Below are positions 34,808-43,893 of a stretch of DNA of 64,000 nucleotides, in pieces. The stretch is from Pegethrix bostrychoides GSE-TBD4-15B (GTDB lineage Bacteria; Cyanobacteriota; Cyanobacteriia; Elainellales; Elainellaceae): contig JAHHHV010000064.1 in the NCBI GenBank assembly GCA_019359155.1, positions 124,001 to 188,000 of the forward strand, given 5' to 3'. Under the pieces are notes generated by a model. It was given only the letters and a program-made list of their open reading frames with translations. It ran no database searches and was not told the DNA's origin. Both the position numbers and the translations under genes were made by a program. Numbering within the stretch: the stretch's first letter is position 1; every line of letters begins with the position of its first letter.

Positions 34808-35977
34808 ATGCAGCTCTCTCGTCGCCTTCAGCCGCTCCAGACCAACGTATTTGCCGATATGGATCGCGCCAAAGCGACCGCAAAAGCCGCTGGACGCGAA
34901 ATTATCGATCTGTCGCTTGGATCCTCCGATCTGCCGCCGCCAGCGGGAGCGCTGGAGAGCATCACGCGCTCCATCCCTGATACTAAAACCCACGGCTATC
35001 TGCTGTTTCACGGCACTCGGCCTTTTCGAGAAGCCGCCGCTCAGTGGTATGGCCAAAAGTTTGGGCTGGCAGTAGACCCTGAAACCGAAGTGCTGCCGCT
35101 GATTGGCTCCCAGGAAGGCACAGGACATCTGCCGCTGGCGGTGCTGAATCCGGGTGACTTTGCCCTGCTGCTTGATCCGGGCTATCCGTCCCATGCGGGC
35201 GGAGTCTATCTGGCAGGCGGTCAGGTCTACCGGATGCCGCTGCTGCCTGAAAATCACTATCTGCCCGTTTTTGCCGAGATTCCGGCTCCGGTGCTGGCTC
35301 AGGCCAAGCTGATGGTGTTGAGCTATCCGCATAACCCAACAGCAGCAGCGGCCTCGCTGGCCTTTTTCCAGGTGGCGGTACAATTTGCCCAGCAGCATGG
35401 CCTGGTGCTGGCGCATGACTTCCCCTATGTGGATCTTTACTTTGAGGGCGAGCCACCACCGTCGATTCTGCAAGCTGACCTGGGTAAGACCTGCTCAATC
35501 GAGTTTTTCACGCTATCTAAGTCCTACAATATGGGCGGCTTCCGAGTTGGCTATGCGATTGGCAATGCCGAGCTGATTCGCGCCCTGCGCCAGATCAAGG
35601 CCATTGTGGATTTCAACCAGTATCTCGGCATCTTGAATGGTGCGGCGGCGGCGCTGATGGGGTCGCAGGCCACGGTGCAAACTACGGTCGAAACCTTTCG
35701 GCAGCGGCGCGATGTCTTTGTCGCAGCCTTGAGTCAAATCGGCTGGTCAGTCCCTCTACCGTCCGCCACGATGTATATTTGGGCAGAGCTGCCCGCTGCC
35801 TGGGCGACAGATTCGGTCGGGTTCTGTAGGCAGCTCGTCGAGCAGACCGGCGTGGCCGCTTCGCCGGGAGCGGGGTTTGGCAAATCAGGCGAAGGCTACG
35901 TCCGGTTTGCGCTGGTACATGATCTCGATATTTTGCGACAGGCCGTGGCGCGAATCGCTGAGTTTTTGGCCAGATGA
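34808..35977 (+). CDS. Class I/II aminotransferase (LL-diaminopimelate aminotransferase-like)
   Basis: 389 residues of the PLP fold-type I family. The Schiff-base lysine is in TLSKSYNMGGFRVGYA. Other family marks are the LSLGSSDLPPP start, SYPHNPT and HDFPYVDLYF. Closest remembered relatives are annotated LL-diaminopimelate aminotransferase, used for lysine and peptidoglycan precursor synthesis, but the exact amino donor and acceptor cannot be read from sequence. AGGGA lies eight bases before the ATG. Its stop overlaps the next start (ATGA), so it is translationally coupled to the DacB-type gene, which fits a wall-precursor role. Confidence 0.87.
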   Translation: MQLSRRLQPLQTNVFADMDRAKATAKAAGREIIDLSLGSSDLPPPAGALESITRSIPDTKTHGYLLFHGTRPFREAAAQWYGQKFGLAVDPETEVLPLIGSQEGTGHLPLAVLNPGDFALLLDPGYPSHAGGVYLAGGQVYRMPLLPENHYLPVFAEIPAPVLAQAKLMVLSYPHNPTAAAASLAFFQVAVQFAQQHGLVLAHDFPYVDLYFEGEPPPSILQADLGKTCSIEFFTLSKSYNMGGFRVGYAIGNAELIRALRQIKAIVDFNQYLGILNGAAAALMGSQATVQTTVETFRQRRDVFVAALSQIGWSVPLPSATMYIWAELPAAWATDSVGFCRQLVEQTGVAASPGAGFGKSGEGYVRFALVHDLDILRQAVARIAEFLAR

Positions 35978-37497
35978 AGCTGCCTGTGAGTTTAGCGCTC
36001 CAATCTACAGCATTGCTCATGGGCTGGCTAACGCTAGGGGCTGCTCTGGGGACTGCTGGGCTGGGGGCTATGAGGCTATCTGCCGCTGTACCTGAGTCAA
36101 CCTGCCGCGCTGAGCTGGGCCGCCAGATTCAGGCGATCACTTCAGCTCCAACAGAGCGCTGGGGCATTTCGGCGCAGAATTTGGAGCGGAGTTTGGGGGA
36201 GATGGGATCGTCCCGCCCCCTCTATGCCCAGAATGCTGACCAGCTATTGATTCCTGCCTCCAACGTTAAGCTCTTGACAACTGCGGCAGCTCTGACCAGA
36301 CTGGGCGCAGAGTTTCGGATTCGCACCTCGGTCTATCAAACCACCGCAGCTGACGGTGCGATCTCGCTGCGCCTAGTTGGTCGCGGTGATCCCAGTCTGA
36401 CAGATTTGCAGCTTCAGCAGCTCGCCCAGCAAATCTCAAGGCTCGGCATTCGCCAGGTCGATCGGTTAATAGCGGACGACCAGTATTTTCGGGGCGTATT
36501 TTTCAACCCGACTTGGGAGCAGGAAGACCTAGAATCTGGATATGGTGCGCCGTTCAATAGCCTGATCCTGAACCAGAATGCGATTGGCCTGACGCTAATG
36601 CCGCAGGCAGTCGGTCAGCCGCTGGGGATTCGCTGGGATGATCCGACTGAGGCCAATGGCTGGCAAATCGTCAATCGCTCCATAACAGTTGCGCCAGATG
36701 GCAGCGAGTTCTTGACGGTGGGACGCGACCTGAGTCAGCCAGTTCTGCGTTTGCAGGGGCAGCTGCGCGCTGGATCAGCTCCAGAGCCCGTCGCAGTTTC
36801 CATCCCTGACCCGGCTAGCTACTTCCTGACTCGGTTTCAGCAAGCTCTAGAAGCTGAGCAGATTCAGATCCAGCAGAGCGAAATTGCAGGTCAAGCGAGC
36901 GAAATTGCAGGTCAAGCGAGCGAAATTGCTGCCGTCGAATCTGCGCCCCTAAGTGACCTACTGATTGAAACCAACCAGCAGAGCAATAATCTCTATGCCG
37001 AAGCGCTGCTGCGCCAGATAGGCAGCCAGCAGACCATCCGCTCGACCTCTCAGTCGGCTCTAGATGCAGGTATCCAGCAGCTGCAAGCTAGCTTGAGTCA
37101 GCTTGGGGTTAGTGCAGAGTATCGGCTGGCAGATGGTTCAGGACTCTCGCGCCAGAATCAAGTCAGCCCGCAGGTGCTAGTTGAAACCTTGCAGGCGATG
37201 TACCGTTCCCGCTATGCCAGCTTCTACCGCGCCTCGCTTGCCAAAGCCGGCGTAAATGGCACGCTAACAGCTCGATTTAAGAATACGCCTGTACAGGGTC
37301 AGTTTTTGGGAAAGACAGGTTCGCTGCGCGGCGTGGCAGCACTCTCTGGATACCTTCAGCCTGAAGATGTGCAACCCGAACATCTAGAACAGCCCGGGCT
37401 GGCAGTCAGCATTTTAGTGAACGCTACAGTAGCAGAGAACCTTCAGCCTAAAGTTGATGCTGTTCTGCAAGCTCTAAAGCGGCTGGGATCATGCTAA
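35974..37497 (+). CDS. dacB: D-alanyl-D-alanine carboxypeptidase/endopeptidase (PBP4 type)
   Basis: 507 residues with an N-terminal membrane signal (about 1-35). The penicillin-binding motifs are SxxK in PASNVKLL, SxN in TNQQSNNLYAE, and KTG in FLGKTGSLRG, in the PBP4 order and spacing. It trims peptidoglycan cross-links and peptides in the periplasm. It overlaps the aminotransferase gene by four bases. SEIAGQA is repeated in tandem by a 21-bp duplication (36877-36929). Confidence 0.92.
   Translation: MKLPVSLALQSTALLMGWLTLGAALGTAGLGAMRLSAAVPESTCRAELGRQIQAITSAPTERWGISAQNLERSLGEMGSSRPLYAQNADQLLIPASNVKLLTTAAALTRLGAEFRIRTSVYQTTAADGAISLRLVGRGDPSLTDLQLQQLAQQISRLGIRQVDRLIADDQYFRGVFFNPTWEQEDLESGYGAPFNSLILNQNAIGLTLMPQAVGQPLGIRWDDPTEANGWQIVNRSITVAPDGSEFLTVGRDLSQPVLRLQGQLRAGSAPEPVAVSIPDPASYFLTRFQQALEAEQIQIQQSEIAGQASEIAGQASEIAAVESAPLSDLLIETNQQSNNLYAEALLRQIGSQQTIRSTSQSALDAGIQQLQASLSQLGVSAEYRLADGSGLSRQNQVSPQVLVETLQAMYRSRYASFYRASLAKAGVNGTLTARFKNTPVQGQFLGKTGSLRGVAALSGYLQPEDVQPEHLEQPGLAVSILVNATVAENLQPKVDAVLQALKRLGSC
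36877..36929. repeat. 21-bp in-frame duplication in dacB
   Basis: Two full copies plus twelve bases of a third encode SEIAGQA-SEIAGQA-SEIA. The unit is a multiple of three and keeps the frame. Confidence 0.9.
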
Positions 37498-37669
37498 TTC
37501 GATAACCTTAGCCGCTTGACAGGCGAGAGATTTAGGCTGATAATCAGAATATCTTATATAACGTATCAGCTCAAACTGCTTCAGCGGCCAAGTTTTTTAG
37601 TTACGAGCTAAATACGTAAGCTAGGTGTTCAGTAGTTTTCCAAGGCTACTTACCTCGGCCTCTATCAAT

Positions 37670-38014
37670 CTAGGAGAGCTGAGCTGCAACTGGACTATAG
37701 TCAGCTGGTCTGATTTGATATTTGACCAAGTTGCCCAGCTCTTGAAGCTGACTAATGGCTTCTGCGCCCTCTAGCTTCATCAGCTCACGGTCGTCCCGCA
37801 TTTCAGTCCAGGTAATTCCATAGTCGGAAACCAGGAATCGGATTAAGTGATTTTCGCCTAAGCTCACCATGAAAGAGGCGCTGTTCATCTGCCCTCCACA
37901 GGTGTAGCAGGATGCCAGATACCCACGCTGCTCTAACACCGTCGCTAAAGCCTGAAGGTTCATGACCAGATCTTGAACAAACTGGCGGTGTTGCTCTGCA
38001 AGTCTGAGGAACAT
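37670..38014 (-). CDS. DUF1815 family protein
   Basis: 114 residues, a cyanobacteria-specific family of unknown function recognised from MFLRLAEQHRQFVQDLVM and the YTCGGQMNSASFMVS core with a CxxC-poor but Cys-containing centre. A very strong ribosome binding site (AAGGAGG) lies seven bases before the ATG. The gene stands alone. Confidence 0.9.
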   Translation of the reverse strand: MFLRLAEQHRQFVQDLVMNLQALATVLEQRGYLASCYTCGGQMNSASFMVSLGENHLIRFLVSDYGITWTEMRDDRELMKLEGAEAISQLQELGNLVKYQIRPADYSPVAAQLS

Positions 38015-38503
38015 AACTACGACCTCCTTATCACCACACTGATGACACTATCTTAAATCTTTTCATGTTTTCTTAAACATTCGTCTGAAAACCCGATGCA
38101 GATACCAATGTCGATAGCGAACCCTGGGGCGTAAATTCAGGGGAGCAAAGTAGATCATCCTGATGCGTCAAACCCAATGCTCAGCATCAAGACTAACCGA
38201 TGGGTCGGATTGATACCGTATCGACGGCAACAGTCGTAGATGGGGCGCAGTTAGGGGGCTGAGCGACTCTGTTGGATTGATCTCTGTTCTATTTCTGCTC
38301 TGCTTTTGTTTTATTTTAAGCTTCTCTTTAGGTGCTGCTTATCTCTCTGCAAGCTGATAGTTTATCTATCCACTAAACCCAACCGCTTCCTAGCGTAGCC
38401 TAAATATAGGCTACTTGGCCAGACTGCTAATCGAGTCGGGTTTCAAGCGAGCCTAAAGTTCAGTTCCAACGCTGGGCTAGCCTGCTCCGGAAAGTGCTGT
38501 GCC
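38015..38503. other. Long intergenic region with a hairpin
   Basis: No gene recognised. GTAGCCTA and TAGGCTAC form an eight-base stem with four-base loop at 38395-38414, without a T run. A small RNA is possible but unsupported. Confidence 0.4.
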
Positions 38504-38716
38504 TCAGTTTACCTGCCACCAGCCCAGCGCTGGCCCCAAGAACCGTACCGTCACCCAATAGAGCACTAGCAGGCCAATCCCGACCCAGGCCCCTTTGGTG
38601 CTCCAGCCCACAAACTGCGCGGCCTGACTTTTTTTGATGGGAAGCCATGCCAAAATGTTTTCTTCCTGCCCGTACTTGTCACCTAGCGATTCTTTCCGCC
38701 GCTTGGAGTCGCCCAT
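38504..38716 (-). CDS. DUF2839 family membrane protein
   Basis: 70 residues. The start MGDSKRRKESLGDKYGQE and the phrase WLPIKKSQAAQFVGW mark the cyanobacterial DUF2839 family, followed by one membrane helix and the WW end. Function is unknown; the family is small, thylakoid or plasma-membrane in character. Confidence 0.9.
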   Translation of the reverse strand: MGDSKRRKESLGDKYGQEENILAWLPIKKSQAAQFVGWSTKGAWVGIGLLVLYWVTVRFLGPALGWWQVN

Positions 38717-38849
38717 AATTCAGCCTGTTGTTAACTCTATTTAGTCTCGTTGGGTCTCGATACCTGAGCTTTATTTTATCGCGCTGTGCTCAAGGCCAAT
38801 CGCAATCCTGTTGCAAATGTCGCAAAAGCTAAAATAGTCTGCCTATGCG

Positions 38850-40397
38850 CTAGTCCTCTGGCATCAGCCCCTCAAACTGCGTCACCTCAAATTGCGTAAA
38901 CAGACTGGCATCTAGATAGTTAATCCGAGCCAGCGGACTCAGCGCCGTTAGCACCTGCTGTCCGTAGGTGCGGTGGTTCACCCGGTTGTCTAGCAGCGCC
39001 ACCACGCCATGTCCGCGCACTGGAGCCACCGCCCGCTGTAGCTCAGCTAACGCCTGAGGCAGCAGATAGAGCCGGAACCAGTCTTGGCGCGATCGCTTGT
39101 AGACGGCTACCCGTCCAGCCACTAGCGGATCTTCCAGCGACGGCAGCGGCAGCGTGGCAATCACCAGCAGATGCGGCGCTGGCAACACGGCCTGATGATC
39201 CCGCCAAAACTCCCAGCCCGTGACCAAAATGCTGGTTTCCTCTAGGCAGGTCTTCTCCACCTGCACCCGCGATCCCAGCTCGCCCGCCAGAACCGAACCC
39301 ACCTGCGCTTTCAGCGGCAGATCGCCGACTAGCAGCACAGTTAGCCCTTGATTGGCGGTCTGGCTAGCTGTCAAAAGAGCGCGGATCTCCTGGATTAGCA
39401 TTGGCTGAAACTGGGGAGTGTTGGGCATGGGTAACCCATCTGGCAAGTAGAGCTGTACAAGCTCATGCTGACGATGCAGCGAAAATTTGATGCAGGTCAG
39501 ATCCTCTAGCCCTAGCCGCTGTTTAAAAATTGCGGCATCTGCCTCCAGATCTAGCGCCCCGCCAATCAGCACCACAGGCTGCTGCTGCCAGACGGCCTGT
39601 AGCCTTGCCGCGACTTCGGCTGGCGCGAGATGCAGGCAGAACTGCCCTTGCGAGCGCACCACCTCTGCCCAACAAATCTGCTGTTCATCTAGCAGCCGCT
39701 CCTGTAGCTGCTGCCAGACAGGCGACCAGATGGGCGGACAATCTGGCTGAGCAATCTGCGCCATCATCTGGCTTAAGGCAGCTCGGTCTGAGGCCTCCAG
39801 CAGATAGCGCTCGTAGGGATTGGCCGGATGCTGAAAAATGGTGCGAGTCAGCTGGACGCGCTGATCTCGAATCAGATCAGCCTGCTGCGGAAACTGCTGC
39901 ATTAGCTGATCCCAGTCTTGGCTCTCCAGCGTCAGCGTCAGCTGCTGCCGCGTCCAGTCTTCGAGCTGGTCTGCCCCGTCAATCACGGTCAAGATGCCCT
40001 GTGGAAATCGCCCCTGCGGATCGAGTCGATCGGCCAGCCAGACCTGAGGCGTGGTCAGCAGCAGACCAGGTTCGCGCCAGCAGTCAGCCATTTGCACGGG
40101 CTTATCGGTAGTGATCCACTGACGCAGACGCGGCAGTTCGACCATTAGCAGTCGCTGCAAAACTGGCTCTGGCGCAACCAAAATCGCCGACTCTTGCCAG
40201 AGCAACAGCGGCATCAGATAGCTGAGCCGATAGCGCCCGTGATGGCCTGAAGGGGCGCCTGCCTGAATTAAGGCACTCCGCCCCAAGCGCAATGCTCTGG
40301 CCACCAGCCTAGCCATGGTCAGGTGGTGTGGCCAGTCAGGCTCTCCTTGCTCTCTTAAAAAAGCGCGGAGCTGTTGGTGAACTTCAACCTCAATCAC
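38850..40397 (-). CDS. DinG/XPD-like helicase-fold protein with degenerate ATPase motifs
   Basis: 515 residues from a GTG start. The C-terminal half has the DinG pattern (PLPSLEDP and LLDNRVNHRTYGQQVLTAL). The P-loop expected near residue 45 (GTGTGKT) reads AGAPSGHHGRYR, and the DEAH box expected near 141 reads DGAD. The QxxGRxIR arginine-finger motif reads LQRAVAPVRG. The four iron-sulfur Cys residues of active DinG are not seen. It is probably not an active ATPase. It is divergent from tyrA. Confidence 0.72.
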   Translation of the reverse strand: MIEVEVHQQLRAFLREQGEPDWPHHLTMARLVARALRLGRSALIQAGAPSGHHGRYRLSYLMPLLLWQESAILVAPEPVLQRLLMVELPRLRQWITTDKPVQMADCWREPGLLLTTPQVWLADRLDPQGRFPQGILTVIDGADQLEDWTRQQLTLTLESQDWDQLMQQFPQQADLIRDQRVQLTRTIFQHPANPYERYLLEASDRAALSQMMAQIAQPDCPPIWSPVWQQLQERLLDEQQICWAEVVRSQGQFCLHLAPAEVAARLQAVWQQQPVVLIGGALDLEADAAIFKQRLGLEDLTCIKFSLHRQHELVQLYLPDGLPMPNTPQFQPMLIQEIRALLTASQTANQGLTVLLVGDLPLKAQVGSVLAGELGSRVQVEKTCLEETSILVTGWEFWRDHQAVLPAPHLLVIATLPLPSLEDPLVAGRVAVYKRSRQDWFRLYLLPQALAELQRAVAPVRGHGVVALLDNRVNHRTYGQQVLTALSPLARINYLDASLFTQFEVTQFEGLMPED

Positions 40398-40618
40398 AGG
40401 CGTTACCGCATCTTAGATGAACATCATTTTGACATAAAGCCTGGGACTGCTTGAGTCCAGTCCATCGGATGCCAAGTGGTTCAGTGCCAATTGATCCAAT
40501 GACAGAATGACAGTTAGTCACATACCAGCTAATCAAGCGCTAACCTAATCAAAATCAGGGCAGGCAACCATCGGCTCTCGATCCAGTCTAGAGTTTAACA
40601 AACCGGACTTGGAGAACT

Positions 40619-41467
40619 ATGCGGATCGGCATTGTGGGATTGGGGTTAATTGGCGGCTCGCTGGCGATAGACCTGCGGCGGCAAGGGCATCACCTGCTGG
40701 GGGTGAGTCGGCGGCTGGAAACCTGCCAGCAGGCGGTACGTCAAGGCATCGTTGATCAAGCTGAGCCAGAAATGGGGCTGATGGCTGACGCTGAGGTTGT
40801 GTTTCTCTGTACGCCGCTTGGAGCATTGGCCGCAGCGGTGGCACAGCTCTTGCCGCAGCTCTCGCCCGCTGCAATTCTCACAGATGTTGGATCGGTCAAA
40901 GCGCCTGTGGTAGATCAGATGGCGGCTGTCGGCTGGTCTAATTTCGTGGGCGGACATCCGATGGCGGGCAAGGCAGAGAGTGGCTTAGAGGCCGCTGAGG
41001 CAGGGCTGTTTGTCGATCGTGCCTATGTGCTTACGCCTGTGGAGACGACACCGCCCGCAGCCGTTGAAACCGTAGCGGCTCTAGCGCAGTCGCTGCACAG
41101 CCAGATTTACTACTGCGATCCAGCCGCGCATGATCGAGCAGTAGCCTGGATTTCGCATCTGCCAGTCATGCTCAGCGCCAGTCTGATTGCCGCCTGTCTG
41201 GCTGAGCCGGATGCATCAGTGATTGAGTTAGCTCAAAGCTTGGCCAGCTCTGGCTTTCGAGATACTAGCCGGGTCGGCGGGGGCAATCCAGAACTCGGCG
41301 TGATGATGGCGCGCTATAACCAGTCAGCCCTGTTGGAATCGCTGTTGGCTTACCGCGAGCAGCTTGATCAGATGATTCAGTCAGTTCAGCAGCAGAACTG
41401 GCTAGAACTGGAGCAGAAGTTGATTCAAACCCAGCAGGGGCGCAGCAAATTCACGATTTGTAAATAG
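40619..41467 (+). CDS. tyrA: Prephenate/arogenate dehydrogenase
   Basis: 282 residues. The NAD(P)-binding motif GIVGLGLIGGSLA is at the start, and family motifs include VGGHPMAGKAESG and HDRAVAWISHLP. Cyanobacterial forms act on arogenate with NADP and complete tyrosine synthesis. There is no fused chorismate mutase. GGAGA lies six bases before the ATG. Confidence 0.93.
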   Translation: MRIGIVGLGLIGGSLAIDLRRQGHHLLGVSRRLETCQQAVRQGIVDQAEPEMGLMADAEVVFLCTPLGALAAAVAQLLPQLSPAAILTDVGSVKAPVVDQMAAVGWSNFVGGHPMAGKAESGLEAAEAGLFVDRAYVLTPVETTPPAAVETVAALAQSLHSQIYYCDPAAHDRAVAWISHLPVMLSASLIAACLAEPDASVIELAQSLASSGFRDTSRVGGGNPELGVMMARYNQSALLESLLAYREQLDQMIQSVQQQNWLELEQKLIQTQQGRSKFTICK

Positions 41468-41489
41468 CCATGCCTATAAAACCTGCCAG

Positions 41490-42026
41490 CTATTCGGCAG
41501 CTTCCATCAGCTTGAGTCCTAGAGCCTGCTTCAGCTCGGCTAGCTCATCTCGATGTCCGGTGACGGTGACTAGGCTCTGGGCGGTTTCACCTGGCAGAAA
41601 TTCGACCTGAAGCGAAACCTGTTCGGGACGAGCGGATTTCTGCCAGTAAAACCAGCCAGCCAGCGGAGCCAGCAGGATTAGCAATGGCCAGAGACGCGGC
41701 GCTGCCGGAAACAGCATGGAGAGCACTAGCGCCAGACAGCCGAACCCAACTGCGGCCAGCAGCGACAGGAAGCTCGCCATGAACCAGCTTGGCCGCACCA
41801 TGCCCTCGTAGACCACCTGATTTTCAGCAGCACGCACCGCAGCTAGACGGTAGGAGCGTCCGACAAAATATTGCTGTAAGCGTTCGAGCAGCGGTTCACC
41901 CTGCTGCTCTGCCAAAAATTGACTCACCTCAATTCGATCTTTGGTGGAGGCGCGAATAAAAAACATCAGGCCTACTGCCAACAAGGCCGTGAGCAGAGCC
42001 GTCGAGGTTAAAACAGGAAGTTGCAT
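41490..42026 (-). CDS. Cofactor assembly of complex C subunit B (CCB2/CCB4-like)
   Basis: 178 residues with an N-terminal membrane helix, a central pair of helices (about 85-130), and a soluble end. The whole pattern, including SFLAEQQ and the PSWFMASFLSLLAAVGFG stretch, matches the family that helps attach haem c-i to cytochrome b6 in the b6f complex. Family assignment is from recall of the pattern. Confidence 0.82.
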   Translation of the reverse strand: MQLPVLTSTALLTALLAVGLMFFIRASTKDRIEVSQFLAEQQGEPLLERLQQYFVGRSYRLAAVRAAENQVVYEGMVRPSWFMASFLSLLAAVGFGCLALVLSMLFPAAPRLWPLLILLAPLAGWFYWQKSARPEQVSLQVEFLPGETAQSLVTVTGHRDELAELKQALGLKLMEAAE

Positions 42027-42099
42027 CGGGCAAACATGAGAATTTCTGTAGTTTCAATCTTGAGCTTTTCGGTATTTGGCTGTATGCCTAGACATGCGT

Positions 42100-42459
42100 C
42101 TAGGAAGGGGCAGTCATTGCTTTACCCACGTAGCCCTGCCAGAGCTGAGCTAATTCCTCAGCCTGTGACTGCCAGTCTGGGCAAATTTGGTACATGCGGC
42201 GTGGACGACCTCGCCCCTCCACCTTTTTCCAGTAGCCCGTGATCACGCTGGCATCTTCCAAAAACTTGAGGGCGCTATAGAGCACCGTGTCAGAGAGCCG
42301 ATAGTTAGAATATTCTTGTTCAAGTAAATTGATCAGCTCTGTGCCATAGGAATCCTGGCGCAGCAGTACTGCCAAGACGTAGCAGACGGCCAGCTCTTTA
42401 TTTAAATAGAATGGGGGCGGATTGCGAAAAAACTGATAGATATCTTCAAAAGTTGTCAT
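42100..42459 (-). CDS. PadR family transcriptional regulator
   Basis: 119 residues, mainly a winged helix. Family features are the LAVCYVLAVLLRQDSYGTEL recognition-helix region and VEGRGRPRRMYQI for the wing. Targets and effectors are unknown. It stands alone with no partner gene. Confidence 0.88.
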   Translation of the reverse strand: MTTFEDIYQFFRNPPPFYLNKELAVCYVLAVLLRQDSYGTELINLLEQEYSNYRLSDTVLYSALKFLEDASVITGYWKKVEGRGRPRRMYQICPDWQSQAEELAQLWQGYVGKAMTAPS

Positions 42460-43023
42460 ATCGCTTATCTAACCCAGTAGACAGACCAATCTGGCAGGCT
42501 CTTTTAGCTGGCTTGGCTGGCTTGCAAGCCCAGTTGCAGCAGATCTCAGAATTTTCTCAAGCTCCTGGAAGATCTGCCCAAATGGCGACTGCCTGTTATA
42601 ACTGCCTGTCATAGCTCAAGGCTATTGGCGGTTTCCGGCGCAGTACAAACAACCTATGAGCAGATAGGACTCAAGCCGCACAATTCACTGCACAATTCCG
42701 CTCAATCGCAACCAATCGAGACAATTTGCGCTAAACCTAGACCCAGATTAAACCAGATTGCTTGCTGCCAGATAATAATAGATTGTAGTCAGTTGACGGC
42801 AAATTTGTCTGTTTATTTGAGCAACTCAATCAGCGGAAAACGGCACGAAAACGCCATTACAGCGGCTACGGCTCACCGGAGTTCTCTTGCTCTTTATAGA
42901 TAAAAACTCTACAGGTAGCGTGTCGGATTCGACTGCTTGCTGTCTCTCGCTATCCACAGAGTCAAGTTTCAATTTCACAAAACTTAACAAATGTCGTTTG
43001 GTCTCTGGTTTGAGTGATCTACC
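42460..43023. other. Long intergenic region, nothing recognised
   Basis: 564 bp between two minus-strand regulator genes. No gene, tRNA, terminator or repeat of note was found; the 92-codon plus-strand frame at 42625 has a composition unlike real genes here. Confidence 0.5.
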
Positions 43024-43683
43024 TCAAACCAAGCCAGCTCTCAGCGCCACGACTGCTGCCTGCACCCGATCATCTACTGCCAGCTTGTTCATAATGCCGC
43101 GCACATGCGTTTTGACGGTGTTGGGGCTGAGGTAGAGCTGAGCTGCGATTTCGGGGTTGCTCATGCCTTCGACCATCAGCTTGAGCACCTCTAACTCGCG
43201 CTGGGAGAGCTGGCCAACGATTGTGGCCTCCGTGCTGTTGACGGCAGGCTTGAGGTGATCGAGCACCTGACGCGCTACCTGTGGGTCGAGATAGCTAGCG
43301 CCTTCGTAGGCGGCGTGAATGGCGGTCAGCAGGCGATCGACACTGGTGCCCTTGACGCAGTAGGCATCGGCTCCACTGGAGAGTGCTCCAATCACTTCGT
43401 TGTCGGTAATGTGGGAGGTCAGCATCACGACGCGCAAATCAGGCTGGGCGGCTTTGATCTGCTGGGTGGCGGCAATTCCATCTTGGCGCGGCAGACCAAT
43501 ATCCATCACGATTACGTCCGGCTGGAGCTGCTTGGCGCTTTCGACCGCTCTATAGCCATCGTCCACCTGCCCGATCACCAGAATGTCGGCAGCACTGGAG
43601 AGAGATTGCTCTAGACCCAGCTGCATCATGGGATCATCTTCTACGATTAAGACGCGAATTTTTACCTGAGGCGGCGTAGACAT
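43024..43683 (-). CDS. LuxR/NarL family response regulator
   Basis: 219 residues: receiver domain (1-125, VIVMDIGLPRQDG with phospho-Asp, and the MLTSH threonine region) and a LuxR-type DNA-binding domain (about 150-219, LSQREL then NPEIAAQLYLSPNTVKTHV). It would control transcription after phosphorylation by an unlinked kinase. I chose the ATG at 43683 because AAAGGAG lies eight bases upstream; 27 extra upstream codons lack such support. A 13-bp unit repeats five times about 115 bp upstream. Confidence 0.92.
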   Translation of the reverse strand: MSTPPQVKIRVLIVEDDPMMQLGLEQSLSSAADILVIGQVDDGYRAVESAKQLQPDVIVMDIGLPRQDGIAATQQIKAAQPDLRVVMLTSHITDNEVIGALSSGADAYCVKGTSVDRLLTAIHAAYEGASYLDPQVARQVLDHLKPAVNSTEATIVGQLSQRELEVLKLMVEGMSNPEIAAQLYLSPNTVKTHVRGIMNKLAVDDRVQAAVVALRAGLV

Positions 43684-43798
43684 CGAGCTGGCTCCTTTAG
43701 GGTGAGTATCTGGGTGAGATTGAGGCTCTGGCTGCTGAGTAAGACTATTCACAACTCTGATCAACTGCTCTGAATTGTAAGGCTTTTCACTTGTTCAG

Positions 43799-43860
43799 CC
43801 GACTTGCCCAGCCGACTTGTTCAACCGACTTGCCCAGCCGACTTGCCCAGCCGACTTGCC
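43799..43860. repeat. Five 13-bp direct repeats upstream of the response regulator gene
   Basis: CCGACTT begins at 43799, 43812, 43825, 43838 and 43851; full units are CCGACTTGCCCAG with few changes. They sit between the regulator gene and DUF554. Confidence 0.9.
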
Positions 43861-43893
43861 AGATATCCCACACCGCCGGGATCAAAGTCGTGC

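Noticed and set aside
38395-38414. Terminator
   Set aside because: The hairpin is perfect but has no T-run on either strand.
42625-42903. 92-codon frame in a long spacer
   Set aside because: No ribosome binding site and an Asn/Ser-rich composition unlike the genes.
43799-43860. CRISPR array
   Set aside because: Units are 13 bp with no unique spacers between them.
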